Source of the DNA: Oscillospiraceae bacterium
GTDB taxonomy: Bacteria > Bacillota_A > Clostridia > Oscillospirales > Oscillospiraceae
Reading direction: 5' to 3'
DNA length: 14,990 bases
NCBI GenBank assembly: GCA_017549325.1
Contig: JAFYVA010000111.1
Location: forward strand, 1-14,990
Shown: positions 6,896-13,410 of the stretch, one piece after another
How the letters are laid out: each line of letters opens with the position of its first letter
Numbering within the stretch: position 1 is the first letter of the stretch
Translations under genes and position numbers: made by a program
Notes under the pieces: model-generated
The model's database searches: none
What the model saw: the letters and a program-made list of their open reading frames with translations, nothing else
What the model was told of the DNA's origin: nothing

Positions 6896-7815
6896 CATCT
6901 CTCACCGATCTCCGCCATGATCTTGCGGAGGATCTCCACAAATTCCCGTCCCTTGTCGCTCAATTCAACCCCTTGGAGGGTGATGTAGCCCAAGTGCATC
7001 TCCTGCTGTGTCAGCAGCGGCACGGCGATCACCCGCTCATCGCCAAACCCATCGGGCAGCACGCCGCTGCCGGTGGAAACACAGTTTGTATGGGCGATGA
7101 CAGAGTAAATGGTGGCGCGGTCGGAGACATAGACCACCTGATCGAAGTCGGCAGCCGTGCCCACTACCACTTCTTCGGCGTAATGTAAGTTGCTGTCGGT
7201 TTGGGCGAAGGCCACGTAGGGGTAGCTGCGCAGCTGCTCCACTGTCACGCTCTGTTCCTTGGAAAGCGGGTGATCGCGGCGCATGAACACATGGGGGCGC
7301 AGGCGCACCAGCGAATGGAAGGTAAGATGTTTCTCCTCCAAGCTGCGGCGAATGAAAGGCTCTGTCATCTCCGAGAGGAAGATAATGCCCAAATCGCTCT
7401 GCTGTGCAGCTACCTCGGCAATGACGACGGACATCTCCATCTCTTTAAGGCGCACCTCTACCTGCGGCTCTTCCACCAAATGCAAAAACTCCACAAAGGC
7501 CTTCACGCAGAAGGGATAGCGCTGGGCAGCAATAGAGAGACGGACGCGGTTTTCCGCTTTTCGCTCGCTGTAATAGTTGCTGACCTTGCGGCTGCGCTCT
7601 ACAATAGGCGCAATTTGGCTTAGGAGCGTGCGCCCCTCATCGGTGAGGGCAATGCCGCGATTAGAGCGGTGGAACACGGTGATGCCCAGCTCCCGCTCCA
7701 CCTCGGCAATGGCATTGGACAGCGCTGACTGGGACACAAACAGGTACTGCGCCGCTCGATTGATAGAGCCGCAGCGCTCAATTTCCAGCAAGTAACTCAT
7801 CTGCAGTAATGTCAC
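6895..7815 (-). CDS. LysR-family transcriptional regulator
   Basis: A 306-residue protein read from a GTG start at 7815. GGGGG lies 7 bases upstream, and the resulting N-terminus MTLLQMSYLLEIERCGSINRAAQ aligns with the usual LysR opening. The frame is open to 7881, but that extension has no good ribosome-binding site and contains the promoter. The winged helix-turn-helix covers about residues 1-60 (SINRAAQYLFVSQSALSNAIAEVERELGITVF). The C-terminal two-lobed effector-binding domain follows to the end. LysR proteins bind DNA as tetramers and respond to a small ligand. The target and ligand are unknown here. The divergent-neighbour rule does not help, because its upstream side is a structured intergenic region followed by trpB on the same strand. 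The methionine gamma-lyase-type gene is the nearest metabolic neighbour, convergent, so a regulatory link is only a possibility. Confidence 0.93.
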   Translation of the reverse strand: MTLLQMSYLLEIERCGSINRAAQYLFVSQSALSNAIAEVERELGITVFHRSNRGIALTDEGRTLLSQIAPIVERSRKVSNYYSERKAENRVRLSIAAQRYPFCVKAFVEFLHLVEEPQVEVRLKEMEMSVVIAEVAAQQSDLGIIFLSEMTEPFIRRSLEEKHLTFHSLVRLRPHVFMRRDHPLSKEQSVTVEQLRSYPYVAFAQTDSNLHYAEEVVVGTAADFDQVVYVSDRATIYSVIAHTNCVSTGSGVLPDGFGDERVIAVPLLTQQEMHLGYITLQGVELSDKGREFVEILRKIMAEIGER

Positions 7816-7837
7816 ACGATCGCCCCCTTTTTTCTTT

Positions 7838-7866
7838 AGCATACAGGAAAATGGGATAAGTGGCAA
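7838..7866 (-). promoter_or_regulatory. Promoter for lysR
   Basis: TTGCCA (7861-7866) and TATGCT (7838-7843) on the minus strand are separated by 17 bases. The predicted start near 7831 leaves a leader of about 16 bases that contains the ribosome-binding site. Confidence 0.6.
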
Positions 7867-7867
7867 G

Positions 7868-7896
7868 AAAAAAGGCCTCAAACGGGGTCTTTTTTT
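7868..7896. terminator. Terminator-like hairpin upstream of lysR
   Basis: A 12-bp stem (7868-7879 with 7884-7895, loop AAAC, two G-U pairs) is flanked by A-runs and T-runs, so it could end transcription on either strand. It separates the lysR promoter from the structured intergenic element and may stop readthrough from trpB. Confidence 0.6.
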
Positions 7897-7927
7897 CTAT
7901 CGTACTCGCGCCCACGGTAGAACAATA

Positions 7928-8040
7928 CGCTCTCCAGCCTGCATGGGGGAGCGCGAGGGGCACCCGCCCGCAGGCGGGCGTGCGAGAGCGCAACCGCACG
8001 AAGTGCGGCTCTTAGCGCGGAGAAGAGGGTATGCCCCCTC
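7928..8040. repeat. Structured palindromic intergenic element (four hairpins)
   Basis: This GC-rich non-coding stretch holds four hairpins in a row: 7928-7935 with 7946-7953; 7965-7970 with 7975-7980; CCGCAC (7994-7999) with GTGCGG (8003-8008), loop GAA; and GAGGG (8025-8029) with CCCTC (8036-8040). The third is extended by CGC (7989-7991) and GCG (8015-8017) around an asymmetric internal loop. Blocks 7989-7997 and 8005-8017 recur exactly near the tRNA genes (14151-14159 and 14177-14189, on the opposite strand). This argues for a dispersed repeat or small structured RNA rather than unique spacer. Reading frames cross it, but none has a ribosome-binding site or recognisable domain. Confidence 0.55.
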
Positions 8041-8060
8041 GCAGTTTAATAAATCGCAAT

Positions 8061-8088
8061 AAAAAAGAGCCCTTGTGGGCTCTTTTTT
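8061..8088 (-). terminator. Intrinsic terminator of trpB
   Basis: A perfect 12-bp stem (8061-8072 with 8077-8088, loop TTGT) lies immediately after the trpB stop codon. The A-run at 8061-8066 forms the T-tract on the minus strand. Confidence 0.9.
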
Positions 8089-8089
8089 A

Positions 8090-9310
8090 TTAGCGAATGC
8101 CGTAGTTCTCAATGATGTAGTCCATATCCTTGTCGCCGCGGCCGGAGAGGTTGATCAGGATCGAACCCTTGCCCATCTCCTTGGCCAGCTTCATGGCGTA
8201 GGCCACCGCGTGGGCGCTCTCGATGGCGGGGATGATACCCTCCATGCGGGCCAGACGGAAGAAGGCATCGATGGTCTCCTCGTCATCCACCACGTCGTAC
8301 TTCACGCGGCCCAGCTCATGCAGGAAGGCGTGCTCGGGGCCGGAGGAGGGATAGTCGAGGCCGGAGGCCACGGAGTAGACGGGGGCGGGCTCGCCGTTGG
8401 CATCCTTGAGCATGATGGAGTTGAAGCCGTGCATGACGCCCTCGGTGCCGTACTGGAGACTGGCGGCATGGTCGCCCATCTTTGGGCCGCGGCCCAGAGG
8501 CTCGATACCGTAGATGTTCACGGGGTCATTGAGGAAGCCGGAGAAAATACCCATGGCGTTGGAGCCGCCGCCCACGCAGGCCACGACGGCATCGGGCAGC
8601 TCGCCGGTCATCTCGGTGAACTGCTCGCGGGCCTCGATGCCCACCACGCTCTGGAAATCGCGGACCATCAGGGGGAAGGGATGGGGTCCGAGGACGGAGC
8701 CGATGCAGTAGATGGCCGTCTCATGCTCGCGGCAATACGCGTCGAATGCGGCGTCCACAGCCTCTTTCAGGGTCTGCAGACCGTGGGTGACCTCGATGAC
8801 ATTGGCACCGAGGATCTTCATGCGCGCCACGTTGGGCGCCTGCTTCTTGATGTCCACTGTGCCCATGTAGATGTCGCACTCCAGACCGAAGTAGGCGGCG
8901 GCGGTGGCCAGGGCCACGCCGTGCTGGCCGGCACCGGTCTCGGCGATGACCTTCTTCTTGCCCATGTAGGAGGCCAGCAGCGCCTCGCCCATGCAGTGGT
9001 TCAGCTTATGGGCGCCGGTGTGGTTCAGATCCTCGCGCTTGGCGTAGAGCTGCACACCGTTGCCAAGGCTGTCGGACAGGCGCTCCAGATGGGAGATGGG
9101 GGTGGGACGGCCCTGGAACTCCTTGCGGATGCGGCGCAGCTCTGCGATGAACTTGCGGGACTTGCAGATGGTGAAATAGGCGTCGCGGATCTCGTTCATG
9201 GCGTTCTGCAGCTCGGGGGTCACATAGGAGCCGCCGTACTTACCGAAATAACCCTCGGCGTTGGGGTAGTTCTTCAGATAGGTCTCAAAATTTACATTGT
9301 TGAAAATCAT
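8090..9310 (-). CDS. trpB: Tryptophan synthase beta chain
   Basis: A 406-residue enzyme that condenses indole with serine to make tryptophan, using PLP. Visible landmarks are Lys102 in HTGAHK (Schiff-base lysine), Glu124 in AETGAGQHG (catalytic glutamate), GGGSN at 247-251 (PLP phosphate loop), [10 protein letters not shown] at 204-213, and NLSGRGDKD near the C-terminus. The N-terminus [14 protein letters not shown] is typical of TrpB1, the partner of TrpA, rather than of the longer TrpB2. The ATG lies 8 bases after GGAGG. No trpA or other trp gene is adjacent: radical SAM and lysR genes flank it. It therefore seems to be expressed alone, from a tryptophan-specific T-box leader. It may serve indole salvage or pair with a TrpA encoded elsewhere. 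Confidence 0.97.
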   Translation of the reverse strand: MIFNNVNFETYLKNYPNAEGYFGKYGGSYVTPELQNAMNEIRDAYFTICKSRKFIAELRRIRKEFQGRPTPISHLERLSDSLGNGVQLYAKREDLNHTGAHKLNHCMGEALLASYMGKKKVIAETGAGQHGVALATAAAYFGLECDIYMGTVDIKKQAPNVARMKILGANVIEVTHGLQTLKEAVDAAFDAYCREHETAIYCIGSVLGPHPFPLMVRDFQSVVGIEAREQFTEMTGELPDAVVACVGGGSNAMGIFSGFLNDPVNIYGIEPLGRGPKMGDHAASLQYGTEGVMHGFNSIMLKDANGEPAPVYSVASGLDYPSSGPEHAFLHELGRVKYDVVDDEETIDAFFRLARMEGIIPAIESAHAVAYAMKLAKEMGKGSILINLSGRGDKDMDYIIENYGIR

Positions 9311-9357
9311 GGTTCTTTCCTCCGTATATATTCATCGATCGTTTGTTTTCTCTTTCT

Positions 9358-9393
9358 TTACCGTGCAGGGCACCATCGCTTATCCAGCAGCAT
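9358..9393 (-). CDS. Possible 11-residue upstream ORF with one Trp codon
   Basis: Between the T-box terminator and trpB, the minus strand reads MLLDKRWCPAR followed by TAA. GGAGG lies 8 bases before the ATG, as good a ribosome-binding site as that of trpB itself. The peptide has one Trp codon at position 7. It is too short for domain evidence. It could be a second, translation-level control on trpB, or a chance ORF. Confidence 0.4.
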   Translation of the reverse strand: MLLDKRWCPAR

Positions 9394-9411
9394 ACACAAT
9401 ACCTCCAAAAT

Positions 9412-9695
9412 AAAAACGTCCTTGATAGACCGTGTCGGTCTATCAAGGACGAATAAATCAGCTTTATCCGCGGTGCCACCTTGGTTAGCGCCAGTGCGCT
9501 CACTCTTCGCGTGCTGCTACACGCGCGCAGTTGGTAACGGCTGCGAGTCCCGTCAAAAGCTACTGACCCAAGGGTGTTCGCCCTGCCCTCGTGAGTCCAT
9601 TCCCCTGTTCGCGCCGCCGCCGAACTTACACCAACCGTCGGCTCTCTTCGCACATTGCGAACCGGTACTCTTCTCACTCATCGGTTTTTAAATAT
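9412..9695 (-). ncRNA. Tryptophan-specific T-box leader
   Basis: This untranslated leader senses uncharged tRNA-Trp and controls readthrough into trpB. On the minus strand, Stem I begins with GTGAG, which pairs with CTCAC. It includes the AGAGAG distal motif and a specifier loop GAATGGACTCAC, whose TGG codon (9597-9599) specifies Trp. The T-box antiterminator sequence AAGGTGGCACCGCGG is at 9468-9482. Its TGGC (9475-9478) is complementary to a GCCA tRNA 3' end, which fits the G73 of bacterial tRNA-Trp. A perfect 16-bp terminator stem (9417-9432 with 9436-9451) and a T-run at 9412-9416 complete the leader. In the family, uncharged tRNA binding stabilises the antiterminator and turns the gene on. 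Confidence 0.95.
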
Positions 9696-9701
9696 GGGTC
9701 T

Positions 9702-9730
9702 ACTCTAGCACTTTGGCGAAGATTTGTCAA
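9702..9730 (-). promoter_or_regulatory. Promoter of the T-box-trpB transcript
   Basis: A consensus TTGACA (9725-9730), a 17-base spacer and TAGAGT (9702-9707) on the minus strand place the start near 9695, just before Stem I. It lies 17 bases past the radical SAM stop codon. Confidence 0.85.
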
Positions 9731-9735
9731 GGTTT

Positions 9736-9753
9736 GTTGTAACAAATTACAAC
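9736..9753. other. Perfect palindrome between the radical SAM stop and the trpB promoter
   Basis: GTTGTAA (9736-9742) and TTACAAC (9747-9753) form a 7-bp inverted repeat with a 4-base gap. It overlaps the radical SAM stop codon and ends 5 bases upstream of the trpB -35 box. No T-tract follows, so it is not a typical terminator. It could be an operator or a weak RNA 3'-end hairpin. Confidence 0.4.
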
Positions 9754-10613
9754 GCACGCAGGAATTCCGGTTTCAGGCCCTTGCCCTCCAGTCCCCGCTG
9801 CACCTGGGCCAGCATCAGCTCGCGGTCGCGGTTTAAGGTGCCCTTGAGGGAGATATAGTTGCTGGCGTGGTTCATGCGGAAGACGCTGCCCTCGGCGTCA
9901 ATGTGCTGCAGCAGCAGCTCCGTCTCCTTCAGCACCTCCACAGGGCCGAGGACGGTGAAGCTGCCCTCGCGCACCCATTTTTGCAAAGGCGTCCCGTTCT
10001 CCACCATCAAGGTCAGCAAGCCGATATACTCCGGTTTCATCTCGCTGAGCGCCTTGGCCGTGCCGATGGCGTGCTCACGCCACAGTTCCACGCTGCCAAG
10101 GCCGGAGATGGCCGTCACCGACAGGGCCAGACCGCAGCGGCGCGCCTTCTGTCCGGCCGCAACGATGGCGGCGCTGTCGTGCCCCTTGGTCATCTTCTCC
10201 AGCACGGCATCGCAGCCGCTCTCAAGACCCATATAGACCATCTGCAATCCCCGCTCACGGAGCAGGCGCAGTTCCTCCTCGGTCTTGATCTGCAAGCTGG
10301 TGGGGGATGCATAGCAGCTGACCCGCTCACACTCAGGAAAGAGCCCGTACACGATGCCAAGGATGGTGATGAGATCCTCCGTTTTCCGCATCAGGGCATC
10401 GCCATCGGCGAGGAATACCCGCTGCACATGGCGGTACACCTGCCGTGCCATCTCGAAATCCTCGCGGATCTCGTCCATGGGGCGCATGGCGAAGTGCTTG
10501 TCATCATACATATCGCAGAAGGCGCAGCGGTTATGGCTGCAGCCATACGTCACCTGCACGATAAGGCTGTAGGCCTCACTGGGGGGACGGTACACCTTTC
10601 CCTTATAACGCAT
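9747..10613 (-). CDS. Radical SAM protein with a CX4CX2C cluster motif
   Basis: A 288-residue protein with the radical SAM motif near the N-terminus: GCSHNRCAFCDMY, with cysteines at 25, 30 and 33. The first two are four residues apart rather than the usual three. FLADGDAL (about 68-75) and VYMGLESGCD (about 146-155) match the GGE-like and SAM-contact regions of the Elp3/COG1032-type barrel. No B12-binding, TRAM or SPASM domain is visible. The reaction is unknown. The related barrels cleave SAM to a 5'-deoxyadenosyl radical with a 4Fe-4S cluster. AGGAGG lies 7 bases before the ATG, and an extended -10 promoter is upstream. No strong terminator follows, so some readthrough into the trpB leader is possible. 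Confidence 0.88.
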   Translation of the reverse strand: MRYKGKVYRPPSEAYSLIVQVTYGCSHNRCAFCDMYDDKHFAMRPMDEIREDFEMARQVYRHVQRVFLADGDALMRKTEDLITILGIVYGLFPECERVSCYASPTSLQIKTEEELRLLRERGLQMVYMGLESGCDAVLEKMTKGHDSAAIVAAGQKARRCGLALSVTAISGLGSVELWREHAIGTAKALSEMKPEYIGLLTLMVENGTPLQKWVREGSFTVLGPVEVLKETELLLQHIDAEGSVFRMNHASNYISLKGTLNRDRELMLAQVQRGLEGKGLKPEFLRAL

Positions 10614-10643
10614 AATAAGTCCTCCTGTGGATCGTTTTTTCTC

Positions 10644-10672
10644 AGTATACCAGAAAACGCCCCCTTTGAAAA
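10644..10672 (-). promoter_or_regulatory. Extended -10 promoter for the radical SAM gene
   Basis: On the minus strand, TTTTCA (10667-10672), a 17-base spacer and TATACT (10644-10649) preceded by TGG form an extended -10 element. It lies about 30 bases upstream of the start codon. Confidence 0.65.
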
Positions 10673-10734
10673 GAGCATATTCCTCCGCCCGTACTCATAG
10701 ATTCTAAGGAAATCAACCAACGAGGTATACGTCT

Positions 10735-11346
10735 ATGAACAACATCAATCGCGTACAGCTCTGCGGCACGGTACACTCCGCGCCCCAATTCAGCCACGAG
10801 AATCACGAACTGCGCTTTTACACCTTCACTCTGGCCGTCCCCCGTCTCAGCGGCGTGGACGATGTGCTGCCCATCATGCTGCCTCAGACGCTGCTGACAC
10901 AGTGCCCTGTCCGGGTGGGCGATACGGTATCCCTGACGGGGCAGCTGCGCTCGTTCAACAACCGCAGCGGTACGGGACACCGCTTGCTGCTGTCGGTCTT
11001 TACCCACAGCCTGCAACTGAGCGATCAGGTTCCCTTCAACCAGATCCAGCTCTCCGGCGTGGTCTGTAAGCCCCCTTCCGCGCGGCGCACACCCTTGGGA
11101 CGGGAGATCTGCGACATCCTTCTGGCCGTAAACCGCCGCTACGGGCGGGCCGACTATCTCCCCTGCATCGCATGGGGCGCAGTGGCGCAGAGCGTGGCCT
11201 CGTATGCGGTGGGAGACCGTCTGACGGTAGAGGGCCGTGTGCAGAGCCGTACATACACCAAGGAGACGGAATCCGGCGCGGTGGAGCACACCGCCTACGA
11301 GGTGTCCATCATGCGCCCGGCCGAGGTGGAGGAATTCCTTTTATAG
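10735..11346 (+). CDS. Tandem OB-fold single-stranded-DNA-binding-like protein
   Basis: A 203-residue protein that reads as two OB-fold repeats. The first is about residues 5-93 (NRVQLCGTVHSAPQ ... GDTVSLTGQLRSFNN). The second is about 97-198 (NQIQLSGVVCKPPS ... ILLAVNRRYGRADYLPCIAWGAVAQSVASYAVGDRLTVEGRVQSRTY). The second repeat carries the SSB-like pattern of a WG-hydrophobic strand followed by GDRLTVEGRV. The acidic DDDIPF-type tail of housekeeping SSB is absent. The protein therefore probably binds single-stranded nucleic acid but is not the main replicative SSB. A PriB-like or accessory role is possible. GAGG lies 9 bases before the ATG. The gene stands alone, and I see no convincing promoter in the 120-base divergent gap. 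Confidence 0.8.
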   Translation: MNNINRVQLCGTVHSAPQFSHENHELRFYTFTLAVPRLSGVDDVLPIMLPQTLLTQCPVRVGDTVSLTGQLRSFNNRSGTGHRLLLSVFTHSLQLSDQVPFNQIQLSGVVCKPPSARRTPLGREICDILLAVNRRYGRADYLPCIAWGAVAQSVASYAVGDRLTVEGRVQSRTYTKETESGAVEHTAYEVSIMRPAEVEEFLL

Positions 11347-11352
11347 CAGAAA

Positions 11353-11390
11353 ATGCGCGTTGCAGTTTGCAACGCGCATCGTTTTATTTT
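11353..11390. terminator. Terminator shared by the SSB-like and SpoU genes
   Basis: A perfect 12-bp GC-rich stem (11353-11364 with 11368-11379, loop GTT) is followed on the plus strand by CGTTTTATTTT. On the minus strand a shorter TTTT follows. It sits in the 37-base gap between the convergent genes. Confidence 0.85.
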
Positions 11391-12205
11391 CCCAGCTGAT
11401 AGAAGGCCACAGCCGATGCCGCCGCCACATTGAGGGAGTCCACCCCGTGGGACATGGGGATGATGGCGGTATAGTCGCATCCGGCGATGGTGGAGGCGGC
11501 CAGCCCGTCTCCCTCGGTGCCCAGCACTACCGCCAGTTTCTCCGCCTTCAGGAGGCGCTCATCGTCGATGTGGATGCTGTCCTCCTTCAGGGCCAGTGCC
11601 ACCGTTTGGAAACCGTATTCCCGCAGAAGGGCCATGCCTCCCTCGGGCCAGGCGGCCTCCTCGGGGAAATAGGCCCACGGCACCTGAAACACAGTGCCCA
11701 TGCTGACGCGGGTAGCGCGGCGGTAGAGCGGGTCGCTGCCCTCGGCACTGAGGAGCACCGCATCCATGCCCAGTGCCGCCGCAGAGCGGAAGATCGCGCC
11801 CAGATTGGTGGGGTTCATCACATTCTCCAGCACCGCCACACGGCGGGCCTTGCTAAGGATCTCCCGCACATCGAGGGGCTGAGGACGGCGCATGGCGCAG
11901 AGCATACCGCGGGTCAGCTTAAAGCCCGTCAGCTGCTCCAATACGCCCAGTTCCGCCGCGTAGACGGGTATATCGCCGCAGCGGGCGATGATCTCGCGGC
12001 CACGGGTCTCGATGTGCTTGGTCTCCATCAGCAGCGATACGGGGACGCATCCGGCATCGAGGGCACGGCCAATCACCAGCGGGCTCTCGGCAATAAAGAG
12101 CGCTTGCGTGGGGTCGGCGCGGTTTAAGAGCTGGTTTTCCGTGGCGCGGGCGTACACATCCAGCGCAGGATCTAAAAAATCGGTAACAGAAATCAACTGT
12201 GCCAT
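11384..12205 (-). CDS. SpoU/TrmH-family RNA 2'-O-ribose methyltransferase
   Basis: A 273-residue SAM-dependent RNA methyltransferase of the knotted SPOUT fold. The three family motifs are intact: NPTNLGAIFRSAAALG at 131-146, LGTEGDGL at 228-235 and IPMSHGVDSLNVAAASA at 249-265. An N-terminal substrate-binding part (residues 1-115) has the LFIAESPLVIGRAL strand typical of the SpoU substrate-binding domain. The family methylates the 2'-OH of a nucleotide in rRNA or tRNA, and the target base cannot be read from sequence. The gene starts 18 bases after the stop of the alpha/beta hydrolase gene. Its own Shine-Dalgarno sequence is weak (AAGAGA), so it probably depends on the upstream promoter at 13106-13134. 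Confidence 0.93.
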   Translation of the reverse strand: MAQLISVTDFLDPALDVYARATENQLLNRADPTQALFIAESPLVIGRALDAGCVPVSLLMETKHIETRGREIIARCGDIPVYAAELGVLEQLTGFKLTRGMLCAMRRPQPLDVREILSKARRVAVLENVMNPTNLGAIFRSAAALGMDAVLLSAEGSDPLYRRATRVSMGTVFQVPWAYFPEEAAWPEGGMALLREYGFQTVALALKEDSIHIDDERLLKAEKLAVVLGTEGDGLAASTIAGCDYTAIIPMSHGVDSLNVAAASAVAFYQLGK

Positions 12206-12223
12206 GGCAAATGTCTCTTTTCT

Positions 12224-13081
12224 TCAGTCGTTGAGATAGTGCATCAGACGCTCTTGGAAATCGCGGTAGAAGGGCTTTTCATACATGACCACATGGGCTG
12301 CACCGGGGATGCACTCCACCGCCGACCCCTCCGGCAAGCGGGGCAGCACGGACAGCGTCGCAGGGAGATTCACATAGGGGTCGCGGTCGCCGAAGATGGC
12401 CAGTGTGGGCACAGAAATGGCCTCCACATCAATGAGGGGTACGGCAGTGGCTTTCATCAGATCACGCCGCCCGCCGTTGGGGCTGGTGTCCCCGTCGTAG
12501 CGCCAGCAGGCAGAGCAGAACAGATCCAGCATGACAGGCTCAACGAGGGTCAAGTCGATGCCGCCCTCGGCATCCAACTGGAAATCCTCTGCCGCGTGGG
12601 CCCATGTGTTGCGGTGGAACGGTTCCCTTACCGCCACATCGCCCACGCCCGTCAGAATGGGCGCCAACAGCACCAGCTTGCGGATATGGGCAGGATTTTT
12701 CTTCACAAACGCCGAGGTGGTCACCGTACCCCAGCTCCAGCCAAGGAGATCGATCTTCTCGCAGCTGGACACGGCCACGATTTTCTCCACAGCGGCGCCG
12801 ATATCCTCGGCGGCATAGGCGGTATTGGGCATAAAGCCGTCCTCCACCTTACCGGAGCGGCCATAGCCGGCGATATCAAGGCTCCACACCGCATAGCCAT
12901 TCCGGGCCAGCAGACGGCTCAGACTGTAGTCACGGTAATCGATATCGAACTCGCGGGAGGAGTAGGTCACGCCGTGGATCAGCAAAATCTGCTTTTGCGG
13001 TGCACCGTCGGCCAAGGTAAGGCAATCGAGGTGCAACTCGATCCCATTGTGCCGCAGAGGAATTTCCCGATAGATATACAT
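12224..13081 (-). CDS. Alpha/beta hydrolase
   Basis: A 285-residue protein from the ATG at 13081, chosen because AGGAGGTG lies 7 bases upstream. The open frame continues to 13156, but that stretch contains the promoter and a terminator. The alpha/beta hydrolase signature is complete: HGVTY at 36-40 (oxyanion hole), nucleophile Ser116 in GWSWG, Asp232 or Asp234 in FGDRDPYV, and His263 in GAAHVVM. No signal peptide or lipobox is seen, so it is probably cytoplasmic. The substrate (ester, lactone or C-C bond) cannot be told. It is the first gene of a two-gene operon with the SpoU methyltransferase. The functional link, if any, is unclear. Confidence 0.92.
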   Translation of the reverse strand: MYIYREIPLRHNGIELHLDCLTLADGAPQKQILLIHGVTYSSREFDIDYRDYSLSRLLARNGYAVWSLDIAGYGRSGKVEDGFMPNTAYAAEDIGAAVEKIVAVSSCEKIDLLGWSWGTVTTSAFVKKNPAHIRKLVLLAPILTGVGDVAVREPFHRNTWAHAAEDFQLDAEGGIDLTLVEPVMLDLFCSACWRYDGDTSPNGGRRDLMKATAVPLIDVEAISVPTLAIFGDRDPYVNLPATLSVLPRLPEGSAVECIPGAAHVVMYEKPFYRDFQERLMHYLND

Positions 13082-13105
13082 AGTGTGCCACCTCCTGTTT
13101 TGGCC

Positions 13106-13134
13106 ATTATACCACAGCCTCCCCCGCCCCACAA
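13106..13134 (-). promoter_or_regulatory. Extended -10 promoter for hydrolase-SpoU
   Basis: On the minus strand, TTGTGG (13129-13134), a 17-base spacer and TATAAT (13106-13111) preceded by TGG lie about 20 bases upstream of the ribosome-binding site. The promoter starts only a few bases past the terminator of the HTH gene. Confidence 0.8.
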
Positions 13135-13137
13135 GGC

Positions 13138-13167
13138 AAAAAGTTCCCGCCCTCACAGGCAGGAACT
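13138..13167 (-). terminator. Terminator overlapping the 3' end of the HTH gene
   Basis: A 10-bp stem (13142-13151 with 13158-13167, one G-U pair) has a 6-base loop, with the A-run at 13138-13142 giving the T-tract on the minus strand. The HTH stop codon (13153-13155) lies in its loop, so the last codons are part of the hairpin. Confidence 0.85.
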
Positions 13168-13371
13168 CTCTTCATCGGGGATATAGGTCGCAATATCGCC
13201 CAGTGCGCAGTTCAGCACGGCACATAGTTTGTTGAGCGTCTTCGTCTCCATATTTTCATTGGCACGCAGACGGCGAATGGTCTTGCTGTCAATGCCACAT
13301 TTCTCACGCAGAACATAGGTGCTCACACCTTTCTCTTCCATGGTCTGCCACAATTTATCAAAAGTAATCAT
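13153..13371 (-). CDS. Small Cro/C1-type HTH regulator
   Basis: A 72-residue protein that is almost entirely a Cro/C1 helix-turn-helix domain: KLWQTMEEKGVSTYVLREKCGIDSKTIRRLRANENMETKTLNKLCAVLNCALGDIATYIP. The recognition helix is about residues 28-37 (DSKTIRRLRA). The size and layout match small regulators common on mobile elements and in toxin-antitoxin cassettes of Firmicutes. A TATAAT-like sequence at 13384-13389 is too close to the start to keep the GAGGGTG ribosome-binding site, so it is probably translated from the upstream HEPN-like gene's transcript (39-base gap). It is a plausible antitoxin or autorepressor for that gene, with a near-palindrome at the operon promoter as candidate operator. 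Function is inferred from context only. Confidence 0.85.
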   Translation of the reverse strand: MITFDKLWQTMEEKGVSTYVLREKCGIDSKTIRRLRANENMETKTLNKLCAVLNCALGDIATYIPDEESSCL

Positions 13372-13410
13372 CTTGCACCCTCGATTATAAAGTTGAGCTT
13401 GTTTATCATC

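Noticed and set aside
5730..6941. Minus-strand ORF opposite the methionine gamma-lyase-type gene
   Set aside because: It is antisense to a gene with all PLP-family motifs and crosses the shared terminator. No domain is visible.
7897..8112. Short minus-strand ORFs across the structured spacer upstream of lysR
   Set aside because: They read through hairpins and the trpB terminator, have no ribosome-binding site, and show Arg/Cys/Gly-rich noise. The stretch is better explained as a structured non-coding element.
8075..9691. Plus-strand ORF (538 codons) spanning trpB and the T-box
   Set aside because: It crosses the trpB terminator, trpB itself and the T-box on the opposite strand. All three are well supported, so the ORF is spurious.
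13384..13389. TATAAT upstream of the small HTH gene
   Set aside because: Its predicted transcription start would fall within the ribosome-binding site, and no -35 box is present. Transcription from the HEPN-like gene's promoter is more likely.
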